The translations under genes and the position numbers were made by a program. Below, in pieces: positions 8,826 through 17,802 of a stretch of 64,000 bases of DNA (positions within the stretch are counted from its first letter, which is position 1; each line of letters opens with the position of its first letter). The notes under the pieces were generated by a model, which was given only the letters and a program-made list of their open reading frames with translations, did not search any database and was not told the DNA's origin. The stretch is taken from the NCBI RefSeq assembly GCF_032302195.1, contig NZ_CP135275.1:5022001-5086000 (forward strand), written 5' to 3'. This stretch comes from Paenibacillus sp. MMS20-IR301 (GTDB lineage: Bacteria > Bacillota > Bacilli > Paenibacillales > Paenibacillaceae).

Positions 8826-9925
8826 TCAATTACTATCTTCATTCAATTCTATAATGGTCTCCAAATAATTTCCAAGGCACGTGCCATAATCAATTTCCGT
8901 TGTCTTTATAGTATCATGAATGTTTCCACCCAAATTACCACATAAAGGGCAAACAACTGCGTCAGCAAATTCATCTGTATCACCTAACAATAAAGTTGGA
9001 ACAATAAACTTTTCATAACACGTATTGCACTGAACTTTCTTCAAAAAATACTCATTCCCGGCATGCTTAATCCGATTTGGGTATTCATTTAAATGAACAA
9101 TTTCATGTAGTAATTGTATGGCCTCACCTATAATATGCATGCATTTTTGAATTTCAACAACAAACTCTTCAAACTCAATCCACCCGTTATTATTAATTGA
9201 AACGTTATACTCTAAAAAAGTTTCGTCGAAATTAATAGTAAAACTCGCCCCCACCGGACGTTGGTGGATTATTTGATTTCGAATATTTTTAACAATTTCT
9301 ACATTAATAATAATAATACGAAGCAATGCTTCAAGATTATCTTTTACTTCATATGATCCTGCTATATATCGCACAATATTATCTTTACTTATTCTTTGGA
9401 GTCTTTTACGCAGTTTGGTTCTAATTTCTTTTTGTTCATTTTCTGGTAACGGAACATACTCTACACGAGTTCCCTTCCCTACAGGGATAAATTCAGGCTT
9501 ATATCCCGAGGCTTCTATAATATTTCTCTTCGCTTTATCATCATAAAGTCCTAATTAAAAATGCATGTTTAAAAATTGATAAAGATATTCCCAGAATGAA
9601 ATGATTCGAAAGATAAGATTTTCGAAATAATAAGCAGTAATTCTATAGTGTTTTTCAGAGTCATGCAACGCTTTATACACAGCATAAGTACTCAAAAGTT
9701 CACTATTATAATACTTCTCCGTCTCAATCATCAAAGGATATCCAGTAACCATCATTATTCCTTGGCCATACACGGTTTTTTTATCGGTAAAAAATTTTTA
9801 TACTTACTCTTATGGATACTTTCAGCATTCTTTAAAATCTTTTTATCAATATTCATAATTTCACTAAAACTTTAAGGATTATTCTTGTCCAACATTTTCC
9901 TTGTCTCCTCATCATTCAGCTTCAT
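8826..9925 (-). pseudogene. Broken HEPN-motif gene with C-terminal zinc-binding region
   Basis: The minus strand can be read as one protein of about 365 codons from ATG 9925 to the stop at 8826, but with three lesions: TAA at 9872-9874, a frameshift near the A7 tract around 9780, and TAA at 9555-9557. The piece 9374-8826 alone (182 residues) contains RNQIIH (32-37), a HEPN RNxxxH motif, then CNTC and CPLCG, probably one zinc site. Coding-like sequence continues across each lesion (for example LGLYDDKAKRNIIEASGYKP just after the TAA at 9555). It may belong to the Cthe_2314-like HEPN group, a guess. Sequencing error is less likely given three lesions. Confidence 0.65.
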
Positions 9926-10030
9926 TTACTCAAAACAAGAATATATTTTTCATTATCTCTTATAAGGATACTGCTGAGTAGGGTGAAAGTATTACAAGGC
10001 CAATACAACTTAGGTATGCATAATGCAAAT

Positions 10031-10064
10031 ATAAAAAAAGTCCAAGTGAAATACACCTTGGACT
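10031..10064 (-). terminator. Intrinsic terminator behind the second rlmCD-like fragment
   Basis: On the minus strand AGTCCAAGGTG pairs with CACTTGGACT and is followed by TTTTTTTAT. It lies about 40 bases after the stop codon of the rlmCD-like fragment at 10105. Confidence 0.75.
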
Positions 10065-10104
10065 AATTTAAAAGCTTAATTTATTTAAGCGAACCTGCCA
10101 CATA

Positions 10105-10176
10105 TCATTTTTGAACCATTAATATTACCGACTCAACATGTGTGGAGTAAGTAGAGTCAACACATACAATAACAAT
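10105..10176 (-). pseudogene. Second 3'-end fragment of an rlmCD-like gene (insertion scar 2)
   Basis: The minus strand reads VDSTYSTHVESVILMVQK then TGA (10105-10107), matching the conserved HVESV C-terminus of RlmCD/RumA-type rRNA methyltransferases, with its own terminator downstream. Upstream the frame is closed by a TAA within about 8 codons and no catalytic part is present. It is more divergent from the resident rlmCD than scar 1, so it probably arrived with, or was left by, a separate insertion. Confidence 0.65.
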
Positions 10177-10313
10177 TAACGGGGTGCCTAAACCCGTTTA
10201 ATGCCAAATAAGCAATAAATTATTCCGTTACTACAGAAGAGGGTTTGTCAATAAAAATTGATATGAATGCATAAACCTCTGAGGGTTTTTCAAGCTCTCG
10301 AAGATTCATGCAT

Positions 10314-10523
10314 CTATTTAATTTTCGCCTTCATCTTTAACGTGGGCTCAAGCTCCTTAAGTTTATGTGAACCTTTCCCCCTAGTACAAAGCATTGTAAT
10401 AAGCTTTCCCGGTAGACTACTCTCATTAGTAACTTGCAACTCATAGCTGTGTATTTTCGTGACAAATGTAGAATTTAATATAAGATCCCCATAATTCACT
10501 TAAACTTGAAGCTCAGAAGTCAT
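10314..10523 (-). pseudogene. Small unknown ORF, possibly broken near its start
   Basis: From ATG 10523, with AAGGAG 5 bases upstream, the frame reads seven codons and then TAA (10500-10502). It continues directly from GTG 10499 for 61 codons (NYGDLILNSTFVTKIHSYELQ...). Either a GTG start lacking its own good ribosome binding site is used, or this is a decayed gene. No recognisable domain. Confidence 0.3.
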
Positions 10524-10834
10524 AAGTCTCCTTATCTTCGAGGTTTATGCTTAGTTTTTTTAAGCCCGTTCACATCACTAATCATACTCTGCCATACTGG
10601 TATAACTCTTTTTAATCGTATAGTTTACCATGTGTATAATGCAAATTGTGAATTACAAGCAACTTCCATTTTTGGATTTTTTACACCTTTATTGTGATTA
10701 TTTATAGCAAAATCATCTTCTACACATACTCAAAGGTGTCTTAACTAAGTCAATGAGGCGTGATGTTTAGGAAAGCTACGTTTGAATCCAAGGCTTCCCC
10801 TCAACAGCGAACACTCTAAGGGTATTTGCAACTA
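10524..10834. other. Gene-free stretch in the island
   Basis: AT-rich, between the small ORF and the RloB-like gene. I see no coding frame, repeat or clear terminator that I would support. Confidence 0.5.
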
Positions 10835-11494
10835 TTAGTTTAATCCACAATCTTCTAGTATTTGATCTACGGACTCCCATATCGTTAGGGATGGATTTTC
10901 ACGATAAAAAGTATATTTTTTGTATTGGAGCTCTTGATAGCCATTACCCACATTGTTTTCCATGATTTTCTTCGCTCTTGTAACAGCCATTTTCACATCC
11001 TGCAAAGATATTTTTCCCAAAACACGATTGAAATTGTCTTTTTGTTTATACGTATCAAGATTAGCAAACTGTTCAGCGTATGCACTATTTATTGGTTGTA
11101 GATACTGACTTCTATCCTGATAGGGTCTATTAGAATCATTTTTATGAAGAATTATCCATAATTCAAAGGTGAAATTGCTGTAACCTAAAGAATAATTGAT
11201 TTGTTTTCCTAATTTTTCAGTCTGTCTTAATCTATCAATCATAGTTTGGAATTGTGTTGTGTGTACGGGCTGATTGCTTTCATAATCATACCAATGTGTG
11301 ATTTTAGTTTTCCCTGTTATATTAATAGATTTAGCACGTTTAACCGGATCCTTTTCAACCTTACTATCCAAAGATACTTTATAATTTGCACTAGGCTCAC
11401 TATTTATTAGGGTTTGCAACCTCTTTAAATACAAATCTTCAGTTTCTCCTTCAACAGAGAAAAAGTAACGGAGTGTTTGCTTTCTGAATGTCAT
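10835..11494 (-). CDS. RloB/AbiLii-like protein (Toprim-type nuclease candidate)
   Basis: 219 residues from ATG 11494, which overlaps the stop of the ATPase gene as ATGA; a start 30 bases upstream is possible but would lie inside the partner gene. The N-terminus RYFFSVEGETEDLYLKRL fits the RloB family, with the Toprim-like acidic motif VEGE at 14-17. A second acidic site, DYE (70-72), and the later FELWIILH segment are also typical. RloB proteins pair with an AAA ATPase, as here, in AbiL-type abortive infection or RloAB loci. Probably the effector of the pair. Confidence 0.75.
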   Translation of the reverse strand: MTFRKQTLRYFFSVEGETEDLYLKRLQTLINSEPSANYKVSLDSKVEKDPVKRAKSINITGKTKITHWYDYESNQPVHTTQFQTMIDRLRQTEKLGKQINYSLGYSNFTFELWIILHKNDSNRPYQDRSQYLQPINSAYAEQFANLDTYKQKDNFNRVLGKISLQDVKMAVTRAKKIMENNVGNGYQELQYKKYTFYRENPSLTIWESVDQILEDCGLN

Positions 11495-12819
11495 AATGGA
11501 GCTTTCTCCTCCCCAGTCTCCCACATTCCTTCAAACATAGAGCTAAAATCTATATCTTTTATTGCTCCGTACTGACTCACAAAGTAATTTTTCATGTAAT
11601 CATGACTGTTTCTCACGGCTCTTTTACCTGATGTTCCAAAATCCGATAATGAATAAAGAATACTTGAATATTCTCCATCTTCCCGTTCAACAAATTTTAT
11701 CTCATCACGTCTAAACAAATTTCGATTCAAAAATATTGGATTATGCGTGTTAAAGATAAGCTGAGCGTTCTTCTTATTAATTTCATCATTATGAAAGATG
11801 TTAATAATACTCATTAAAACCATTGGGTGTAATGATGCATCAAACTCATCTATTACCAAAGTGCTACCGTTCAAGAGCGCTCTTATGATGATTGGAAATA
11901 GGTTTACAAATCGAATAGTTCCATAAGATTCAAATACCACTGAAGGAATGGCACTCTTCTCACCATGTCTGGGATTTAAAAGAGAGTAAAGTTTTGCTTC
12001 CGAATCATCTTCAGATGAAGCAAAGGCTAGTTCATTTGAGCTTACTCCAAATAATTTAGTAGCTTCATTAATTGTCTTATCAATATAAATCGACTGTTTG
12101 TCAGAAATTATAGGTATTGCTTGTAAAGCATCTGCTCTACAAAATACTAACAATTTGTTTTCAAACCAGTTAGTGATTAGTGAAGTAAGTTTTGAACTAA
12201 ACATAGCCTTGAAACCATTTATCAAAAACAATTCTTCATCATTCATATTGTTTTGGGCAAGTTTCATAATACTGTTCTCATTACCTCTGAGTCCAGTAAC
12301 TAAATATTCCTCAATAGTTTCAATGGACTCGATAATCAGTTCGTTTTTTCTCTGAAAAATCATCTTCTCATTAATACACAGTCTTTCAAGAACAATTTTT
12401 CGTTTTGCACTACTCTCCATAAACGAACCTAAATTAATGGACAAAAAGTATTCAATTGCAACACTTTCCTCAATAAACTTAATTGAGAAACTCACAGGAG
12501 CATTCCTCTCCGCACTTAAGTTTGGAATAAGTTCGAGAAGTTGAGTAGCAGGATTAGTATTAGATCTACCTTCTCCATTTCTAATATGACCGCGTAGAAT
12601 GATGGATTTGAAGACCTCCATTGCACTAATAACATTGGTCTTTCCAGCAGCATTAGAACCATAAATAACTGCTGAGCTTAAACCTTTGTATGTCTTAGAA
12701 CCAAGCTTATCATGTAGTATGCTGAAGTTTAAATCCCTTTGTTTTGGAGCAGGTATCATAGAAAAAACCAACTCATTCCGAAATAGCTTATAATTGTCAA
12801 CTCTAAATTCAAGAAGCAT
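11491..12819 (-). CDS. RloA/AbiLi-like AAA (ABC/SMC-type) ATPase
   Basis: 442 residues. Walker A GSNAAGKT (54-61), Walker B LVIDEFD (321-327), a signature-like ESYGT (297-301) and the H-loop NTHNP (357-361) define an AAA_15/21-type ATPase of the overcoming-lysogenisation-defect/RloA class. Start ATG 12819 has GGAGGT 8 bases upstream. It overlaps the RloB-like gene by 4 bases (ATGA), so they form an operon. By analogy with AbiL, the ATPase senses infection and controls the Toprim-like partner; the trigger cannot be read from sequence. Confidence 0.85.
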   Translation of the reverse strand: MLLEFRVDNYKLFRNELVFSMIPAPKQRDLNFSILHDKLGSKTYKGLSSAVIYGSNAAGKTNVISAMEVFKSIILRGHIRNGEGRSNTNPATQLLELIPNLSAERNAPVSFSIKFIEESVAIEYFLSINLGSFMESSAKRKIVLERLCINEKMIFQRKNELIIESIETIEEYLVTGLRGNENSIMKLAQNNMNDEELFLINGFKAMFSSKLTSLITNWFENKLLVFCRADALQAIPIISDKQSIYIDKTINEATKLFGVSSNELAFASSEDDSEAKLYSLLNPRHGEKSAIPSVVFESYGTIRFVNLFPIIIRALLNGSTLVIDEFDASLHPMVLMSIINIFHNDEINKKNAQLIFNTHNPIFLNRNLFRRDEIKFVEREDGEYSSILYSLSDFGTSGKRAVRNSHDYMKNYFVSQYGAIKDIDFSSMFEGMWETGEEKAPL

Positions 12820-13186
12820 CAGTGTGCACCTCCATTTTGCAATAATTAATCAAAATACATTTCTAATATATGCTTCATATTGCCCATTAGTCAAAATAAT
12901 TATTCCATTTTGCAAATAAATTGCAATATGATGAAGTATATAGCATTATAGTCATACACTCACTCAATGCATTATTCACTAGAAAATCAATAAAATACAT
13001 TCATACTTAACAACCTGTATCCCCCTTTCTTCTCCGAAGATTCCTCTTAATCGTACTTCTCTAATTATAATTAGCCATTTATACTATGTTATCAAAGATT
13101 CGCGTATTGTCTACGATTAGGGAAAAGGGTAAGGAGCGCTTACAAATCTTGATTTATCCGATGACTGCCTTTCTTTATCCTCTGGA
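12820..13186. promoter_or_regulatory. Upstream region of the AbiL-like operon with a dyad
   Basis: No gene seen. The 11-mer CCATTTTGCAA occurs at 12832 and again at 12906, and the second copy starts a dyad TTGCAA-ATAAA-TTGCAA (about 12911-12927). These could be operator half-sites for the operon reading leftwards, although no regulator gene lies next to it. The remainder is AT-rich without clear features. Confidence 0.35.
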
Positions 13187-13727
13187 GTGAAGCCGGGACA
13201 AACCGTATATACACAGTGTCGATCACTTGCAGAAGCAGCGATTGTTTGTCGACAACAAGGGATATGTAACAAGTGTCATCGAAAAAAACAACTAACCGAT
13301 TATCTGCCCCTGCTTCTATTAAAGTTTTTTTTTGACACTGAAGAATCAGCACCTACGTTGAATCAATCTTGGTATTGGGAAGGCAATGTACAAAGCAAAG
13401 TGGTAACCCACCTAGCTTTAAACGGTTTTTCAATCCGCAGTGTTGCAGATACTTCAACTAAAGTAGCCGGTAAAGATTATTGCCGTTTCTCATGAAGGAA
13501 AGGAACTATAGGTCAGCGTGAAGGGTTATCCTGATAAGAGTTCCAACGTTTAAGCAAGACATTGGTTTTCAGGTGCGGTATTCGATCTTGTTCTCTACCA
13601 TGGAGAGAATCCTGATGTTAATCTAGCTGTAGCTATGCCTGACGGTTTCAACACTTACTTGAACCTTTCACCACGTATTAAATGGCTTAAAGAATCCATG
13701 CCTTTTTATATCTACTGGGTAAATTAA
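13187..13727 (+). pseudogene. Decayed gene with a possible PD-(D/E)xK-like nuclease motif
   Basis: An open frame from 13187 reads ...SWYWEGNVQSKVVTHLALNG...VAGKD and then loses frame near 13480. The next frame continues coherently (IIAVSHEGKEL, VSVKGYPDKSSNV, ARHWFSGAVFDLVLYHGENP ... FYIYWVN, stop 13725-13727) but is interrupted by TAG at 13509 and TAA at 13551. GKD followed after about 10 residues by VSVKG resembles the D...xxK core of restriction-endonuclease-like folds. The N-terminal part is also frame-broken. Not functional as it stands. Confidence 0.55.
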
Positions 13728-13872
13728 TCCGGGGATGTCCGGTTTGAGTGACACAATACTGCTCCTTCCTCAAGAACCCGGAAGCCCCGTTCCTCGTCCT
13801 GTAAACGTTTAATGACGATTTTTCCGCTTCATTTATGATACGGTTCTCCGTTACTTCTACAGAGCTAAACCG

Positions 13873-13900
13873 AAAGGCACCCAGTCAGGTGCCTTTAGTA
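13873..13900. terminator. Hairpin after the HNH gene
   Basis: AAAGGCACC and GGTGCCTTT with a short loop (13873-13896), about 50 bases beyond the stop of the HNH gene on the minus strand. The T-run on the minus side is weak (TTTCGG), so efficiency is uncertain. Confidence 0.5.
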
Positions 13901-13945
13901 GTTCTCCGAACATATTCATTTTTGCTACTGTAGAAATAAGGATTC

Positions 13946-15241
13946 TCATCTTTCCAAAGCTTTCAATCTTTCGATAATATTTATATTGCCCTCTATTCTC
14001 GAATGACCCAATTCATCAATTAAAATTTCCGAAACCATCTTACTAAGTATTACATCTTTATAGAAGTCTTTTTCAGTCACCATACTGGTTATTATTTTCA
14101 ACTCATCAAATAATTTAGGAAACCCCTTCTCTAATTGATACTGATAGAGTTCATTATAAACTTGGGATTGTAATAAGATTTTTTGTAAATATGATCTATG
14201 GAAATTATATATATCTTCTAACCTTAAATACTTTATGTTATTTTCTACTTTCTTCTTGAGTTTTTGGTTTTCCTTTTCTGTTACGCCTGGTATTTCTTGG
14301 TGTTTAATGGAAATAGTAAAGTCATTCGAAATACCCAATATTGAATTCACATAGTTAGGAATATTTTGAACTGTAATGGCTTCAACAATCTTAGAATTTT
14401 GTTGATTAGCTTCTTGACCAATCATTCTACGATAAAAGCGAAAAGAATCATCAATTCCTTTTTCAAAAGGTGAATAAAATTCCTCATAGTTGAATTCTAT
14501 CTCACCCTTTAGTGATTGGTTACAAATTTTACATGATGGCACAAGATTGTATGCTGACATTGAAAAAAGAGGATACTTGTGTTTTGGTAAGAAGTGGTCC
14601 AACTCTGGACTGGTGCCTCTTCTTTTCTCTCCTACTAATTTTCTATTATTTGCGTTTATTCTCTCCTCCTGGTTATCACTTTTTATAGTTAAAATAAACT
14701 GTGCGTTACAGTATGGACAAACATTTATATCAAAGCTTTCTACATATTCAATTCTGCTCCATAATTTATTTTCTGCAATAAAACCACCCTTTGAAAAATT
14801 TGTGTATGCATTAATAAACACATTAGAGAAAAAGTCCTCAACAATTTTTCTGCAAATATGGTTGTCTTTAAAGTGTTGCATAATAGTGGTTTCATATTTA
14901 CTTTGAATCCTTCTTAATTCATCAATATCTCCAACTGCAAGATTCTCCATTTCATCAACTACAAGATTAATAACTTTTCCTATCACGATAATTTCCTTGT
15001 CTATCAATTTCAAGAAGATATAGTTTTCCACCTCTTCAGAGGCCCTATTCTTATTCTTATTTTTATTTCTTTTTATTTTTTGATATTTTTCTCTTATTTC
15101 TTTTCTATATCGCTCAGGGTTTTCACATTTTTTCATAATAACGGATAATTTATGCTTTAAGCATTGTCTATTTCCTGTGTTTTCACATAAATATATCTTA
15201 TGATTTTCTATAATAGTAAGTGGTAGCGTTATGTAGATCAC
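13946..15241 (-). CDS. HNH nuclease, PtuB-like (Septu-type system)
   Basis: 431 residues from GTG 15241, with AAGGTG upstream inside the end of the ATPase gene. The HNH core is complete: C175-x2-C178, D215-H216, N232 and C237-x2-C240-N241, with the surroundings SPELDHFLPKHKYP and YNLVPSCKICN typical of PtuB and retron-associated HNH effectors. It has about 170 residues before the core, including a lysine-rich helical stretch (residues 50-66), so it is longer than the PtuB proteins I know. Three bases separate it from the ATPase stop; they form one operon. Confidence 0.8.
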   Translation of the reverse strand: MIYITLPLTIIENHKIYLCENTGNRQCLKHKLSVIMKKCENPERYRKEIREKYQKIKRNKNKNKNRASEEVENYIFLKLIDKEIIVIGKVINLVVDEMENLAVGDIDELRRIQSKYETTIMQHFKDNHICRKIVEDFFSNVFINAYTNFSKGGFIAENKLWSRIEYVESFDINVCPYCNAQFILTIKSDNQEERINANNRKLVGEKRRGTSPELDHFLPKHKYPLFSMSAYNLVPSCKICNQSLKGEIEFNYEEFYSPFEKGIDDSFRFYRRMIGQEANQQNSKIVEAITVQNIPNYVNSILGISNDFTISIKHQEIPGVTEKENQKLKKKVENNIKYLRLEDIYNFHRSYLQKILLQSQVYNELYQYQLEKGFPKLFDELKIITSMVTEKDFYKDVILSKMVSEILIDELGHSRIEGNINIIERLKALER

Positions 15242-15244
15242 TTG

Positions 15245-17050
15245 TTATTCACCTTGCTTTAGTTGTTGTTCTAGTTTTTCCACCCTACTTAAGAGCTTTT
15301 CAATTTCATCTTTAATTGCAGTTTGATTAGGCTTCAAAAGTTTTAATTGTTCTTCAAATATTTGTATTAATTTTCTTTTTATAATTGGCTCACCTATTAT
15401 ATGAATGTTATTTCGGATTCTTTGTGAATTAATAGAAATATATTCAGGAGTATTAATTAGTAATTCGTGAATTAATGCATTTATTTTCTCTTTTGCAAAC
15501 TCTCCCATTAAACCATCTTGTAAAAAGAATGCATGTGAGTATAAATGATGAATATTTGCACCAAATGTTAAATGTGTATCTTCTAAATTATCTAAGCACA
15601 CTACTTCATTAGATTCATCACGCTTTAAAAATAAATTTCGATCACTCGGTAAATCAGATAATATGAATGGCGAATGTGTTGTCAAAATTATTTGAAGAGG
15701 TTTATTAGTTTTTTCAAAAATCATTCCAACGCCTTCGAGTAATATTTTTATCATTTGCTTTTGCCATTGTGGATGAAAATACAACTCCCCCTCATCAATT
15801 AGTATAATTGTCATTTCTTTTATAGGATCAAACGTTAACTTTTTATATGCTGCATATATCCTTGAAAACATATTTAAAAAACCATATTCGCCACTGCTTA
15901 ACTCTGTCCAAATTAATCCGCCTAAACCATACTGATTCCATTTCATAAACAAAAAATTAGCATCTTGACTAATAGTTTTTATATTTATTCTTGCTCTAAT
16001 GCCGTTAGCTCCGACCCCTTGAAATTCATCTACTTTTTCGTCGATGATAAAGCTATAAATAATTTCAATTTCTTTTTCCAAACAGTCAAATCTATTTTTG
16101 AATTTTTGTTTTAGATGATTTTCAATATCTAACTTTTCATTTATCACATTTTTAATTGCCGCGAACTGATCACGTAATGACTTATTTTCTTTTTCAACAA
16201 ACTCATTAGTTAATGATAAAACAGGCTTTTCTAGTAAATATTTCAACGAACCCAATTCATTTTTCAGTAAACTATGTATCTCCGAATAAACATAATATGA
16301 ACAATTCTTCAACATTTTTCTGTAGAAAGATTTTTTTCTCGGTTCCTTATTCATTAACTCTTTATCTTCCATATTATTTTTAATTATATTTTCTATTTGT
16401 TTCTGAGGGAGTGTTAAAAATACAGGAGAGTCCAACTCAATAGTAGTTAAATATAAATAAATACTTTGAGGAATATTACATATCAAGGAAAAATCTGTTT
16501 TCCCAAACTCTCCAACAAACAGTATTTGGTTGTATAAATCCTCTAAATAAAATGATCTTATGTCCTTTTGAATTAGATAATTTGTTGTTACATCTATGTG
16601 TTTATCTCTTGCAATATTTTTATTATTAAAATAACCAGCATCAATGACATTTGAAAAATATATCGTATTATATTTCTGCCTATTCCATTTATATTGGACT
16701 TCAATGTCATTATGTTTTTTAAACTTAACTCTTTGATTGGTATGTATAATAAATTTTTTATCTTTCTCAATAATGACAATATAATTTTCTGTTTTTTGTC
16801 CGGTTACAATATTTCTAATATTATTTAGAATAGAGGTTTTCCCCACACCATTAGCACCAATAATTCCATTTATCTCTATTAAATTTTTTTGATTATTTTG
16901 TGTGAAAAAATTTTCTATATAATATACGTTCTCTTGATAATTCAATTCACTAGTCTCATGATTAAACGAAAAAGTATATCTGCTTCCTAAATTATACGAA
17001 ACCGCATTAACTATATTTTTCATTTCAAACCATATGTAGACTAACTTCAT
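15245..17050 (-). CDS. PtuA-like AAA/ABC-type ATPase (Septu-type system)
   Basis: 601 residues. Walker A GANGVGKT (65-72), ABC signature LSSGE (384-388), Walker B IILIDEGE (415-422) and the H-loop TTHS (457-460). The long insert between residues 150 and 340 is helical, and the last 25 residues look like a short coiled coil. Start ATG 17050 is supported by AGGAGGC 6 bases upstream. Followed immediately by the HNH gene, which together is the Septu (PtuA-PtuB) layout. No reverse transcriptase lies nearby, so this is not a retron. Confidence 0.8.
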   Translation of the reverse strand: MKLVYIWFEMKNIVNAVSYNLGSRYTFSFNHETSELNYQENVYYIENFFTQNNQKNLIEINGIIGANGVGKTSILNNIRNIVTGQKTENYIVIIEKDKKFIIHTNQRVKFKKHNDIEVQYKWNRQKYNTIYFSNVIDAGYFNNKNIARDKHIDVTTNYLIQKDIRSFYLEDLYNQILFVGEFGKTDFSLICNIPQSIYLYLTTIELDSPVFLTLPQKQIENIIKNNMEDKELMNKEPRKKSFYRKMLKNCSYYVYSEIHSLLKNELGSLKYLLEKPVLSLTNEFVEKENKSLRDQFAAIKNVINEKLDIENHLKQKFKNRFDCLEKEIEIIYSFIIDEKVDEFQGVGANGIRARINIKTISQDANFLFMKWNQYGLGGLIWTELSSGEYGFLNMFSRIYAAYKKLTFDPIKEMTIILIDEGELYFHPQWQKQMIKILLEGVGMIFEKTNKPLQIILTTHSPFILSDLPSDRNLFLKRDESNEVVCLDNLEDTHLTFGANIHHLYSHAFFLQDGLMGEFAKEKINALIHELLINTPEYISINSQRIRNNIHIIGEPIIKRKLIQIFEEQLKLLKPNQTAIKDEIEKLLSRVEKLEQQLKQGE

Positions 17051-17802
17051 AATCTGCCTCCTATTTTGTATTAGCTCTCAATATTTTTGAGTAGTGTAAA
17101 ACTGTAGCGAATAGAAAATAAACCTTACGATATAGAAAAGAGGATTGGTCCATTACCAGTCCTCTCTACAAGTTAAAGACAATTTGCTTTATATATTCTA
17201 TTCTACATTACAAAATTCCTCTAAATCTTTCATAATTCATATATTGGTATTTACCTGCATATCAAATATTTCGCCCTATTTATGATAAGGTTCACCTTAA
17301 TTAATCTTCACTATCCTCCCTCTTAGTAAGACCGCCTCCTCCTTGGACAGGTGTAACTAAGGAATGAGAAGTCAATGACACGGTCACTAAATTCCTAACA
17401 CTAATAGCCCGCTGGACGGCAAAAACACTGCCATCCAGCAGGCTTATTCTTTATGCTTAGGGACGGGGGCAAAGAATAAAATAGGACAAGCTATTCGTAC
17501 TTTTCTACTTTGGATCTCAATTCAATACTTTTATTATCTATACATCCGTTACAACCATACACGTTTCCAAACGGAACTAAGCAACCTGAGTCACTATGAA
17601 TACCGAACTCAGACTGCTTAAACCTTACTTTGTATATGTCTACCTGACAGGGATCACTTCAATTCCTAGGTGTCTTCTGTTCATTTAGGCTGAAATCCGG
17701 TGAAGTTTTACATTAATATTACATCAAGCCTGTTCTCAGCCATCTGTGCCACCATTTTTTTTAATCTGTATCATATTGAAAATTCAAGTAAATAAGAGGA
17801 TT
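17051..17802. other. Gene-free stretch between the Septu-like operon and rlmCD
   Basis: No gene seen. Hairpins: 17139-17165 (AGAGGATTGG/CCAGTCCTCT), 17406-17445 (a strong stem around GCTGGACGGCA/TGCCATCCAGC followed by a T-rich tract to the right, probably a terminator) and 17578-17620 (TAAGCAACCTGAGT/ACTCAGACTGCTTA). rlmCD has no strong terminator right after its stop here, consistent with its original downstream flank having been displaced to 6.1 kb. Confidence 0.5.

Noticed and set aside
9555..9557. The in-frame TAA in the HEPN gene as programmed recoding or stop-codon readthrough
   Set aside because: TAA is not used for selenocysteine or pyrrolysine insertion, no recoding hairpin is evident, and a second TAA and a frameshift in the same gene point to decay.
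10506..10697. 63-codon plus-strand frame with hydrophobic residues
   Set aside because: No ribosome binding site and it lies antisense to the start region of the small ORF at 10523; probably chance in AT-rich DNA.
13820..17310. Similar 20-base segments near 13830 and 17270 (both with ATTTATGATA-x-GGTT) as direct repeats flanking the Septu-like operon
   Set aside because: The similarity is short and AT-rich and falls off quickly; it does not support a target-site duplication or att site.
15245..17802. A retron (RT plus msr/msd) associated with the PtuA/PtuB-like pair
   Set aside because: No reverse transcriptase frame on either strand and no msr/msd-like inverted repeats near the operon.
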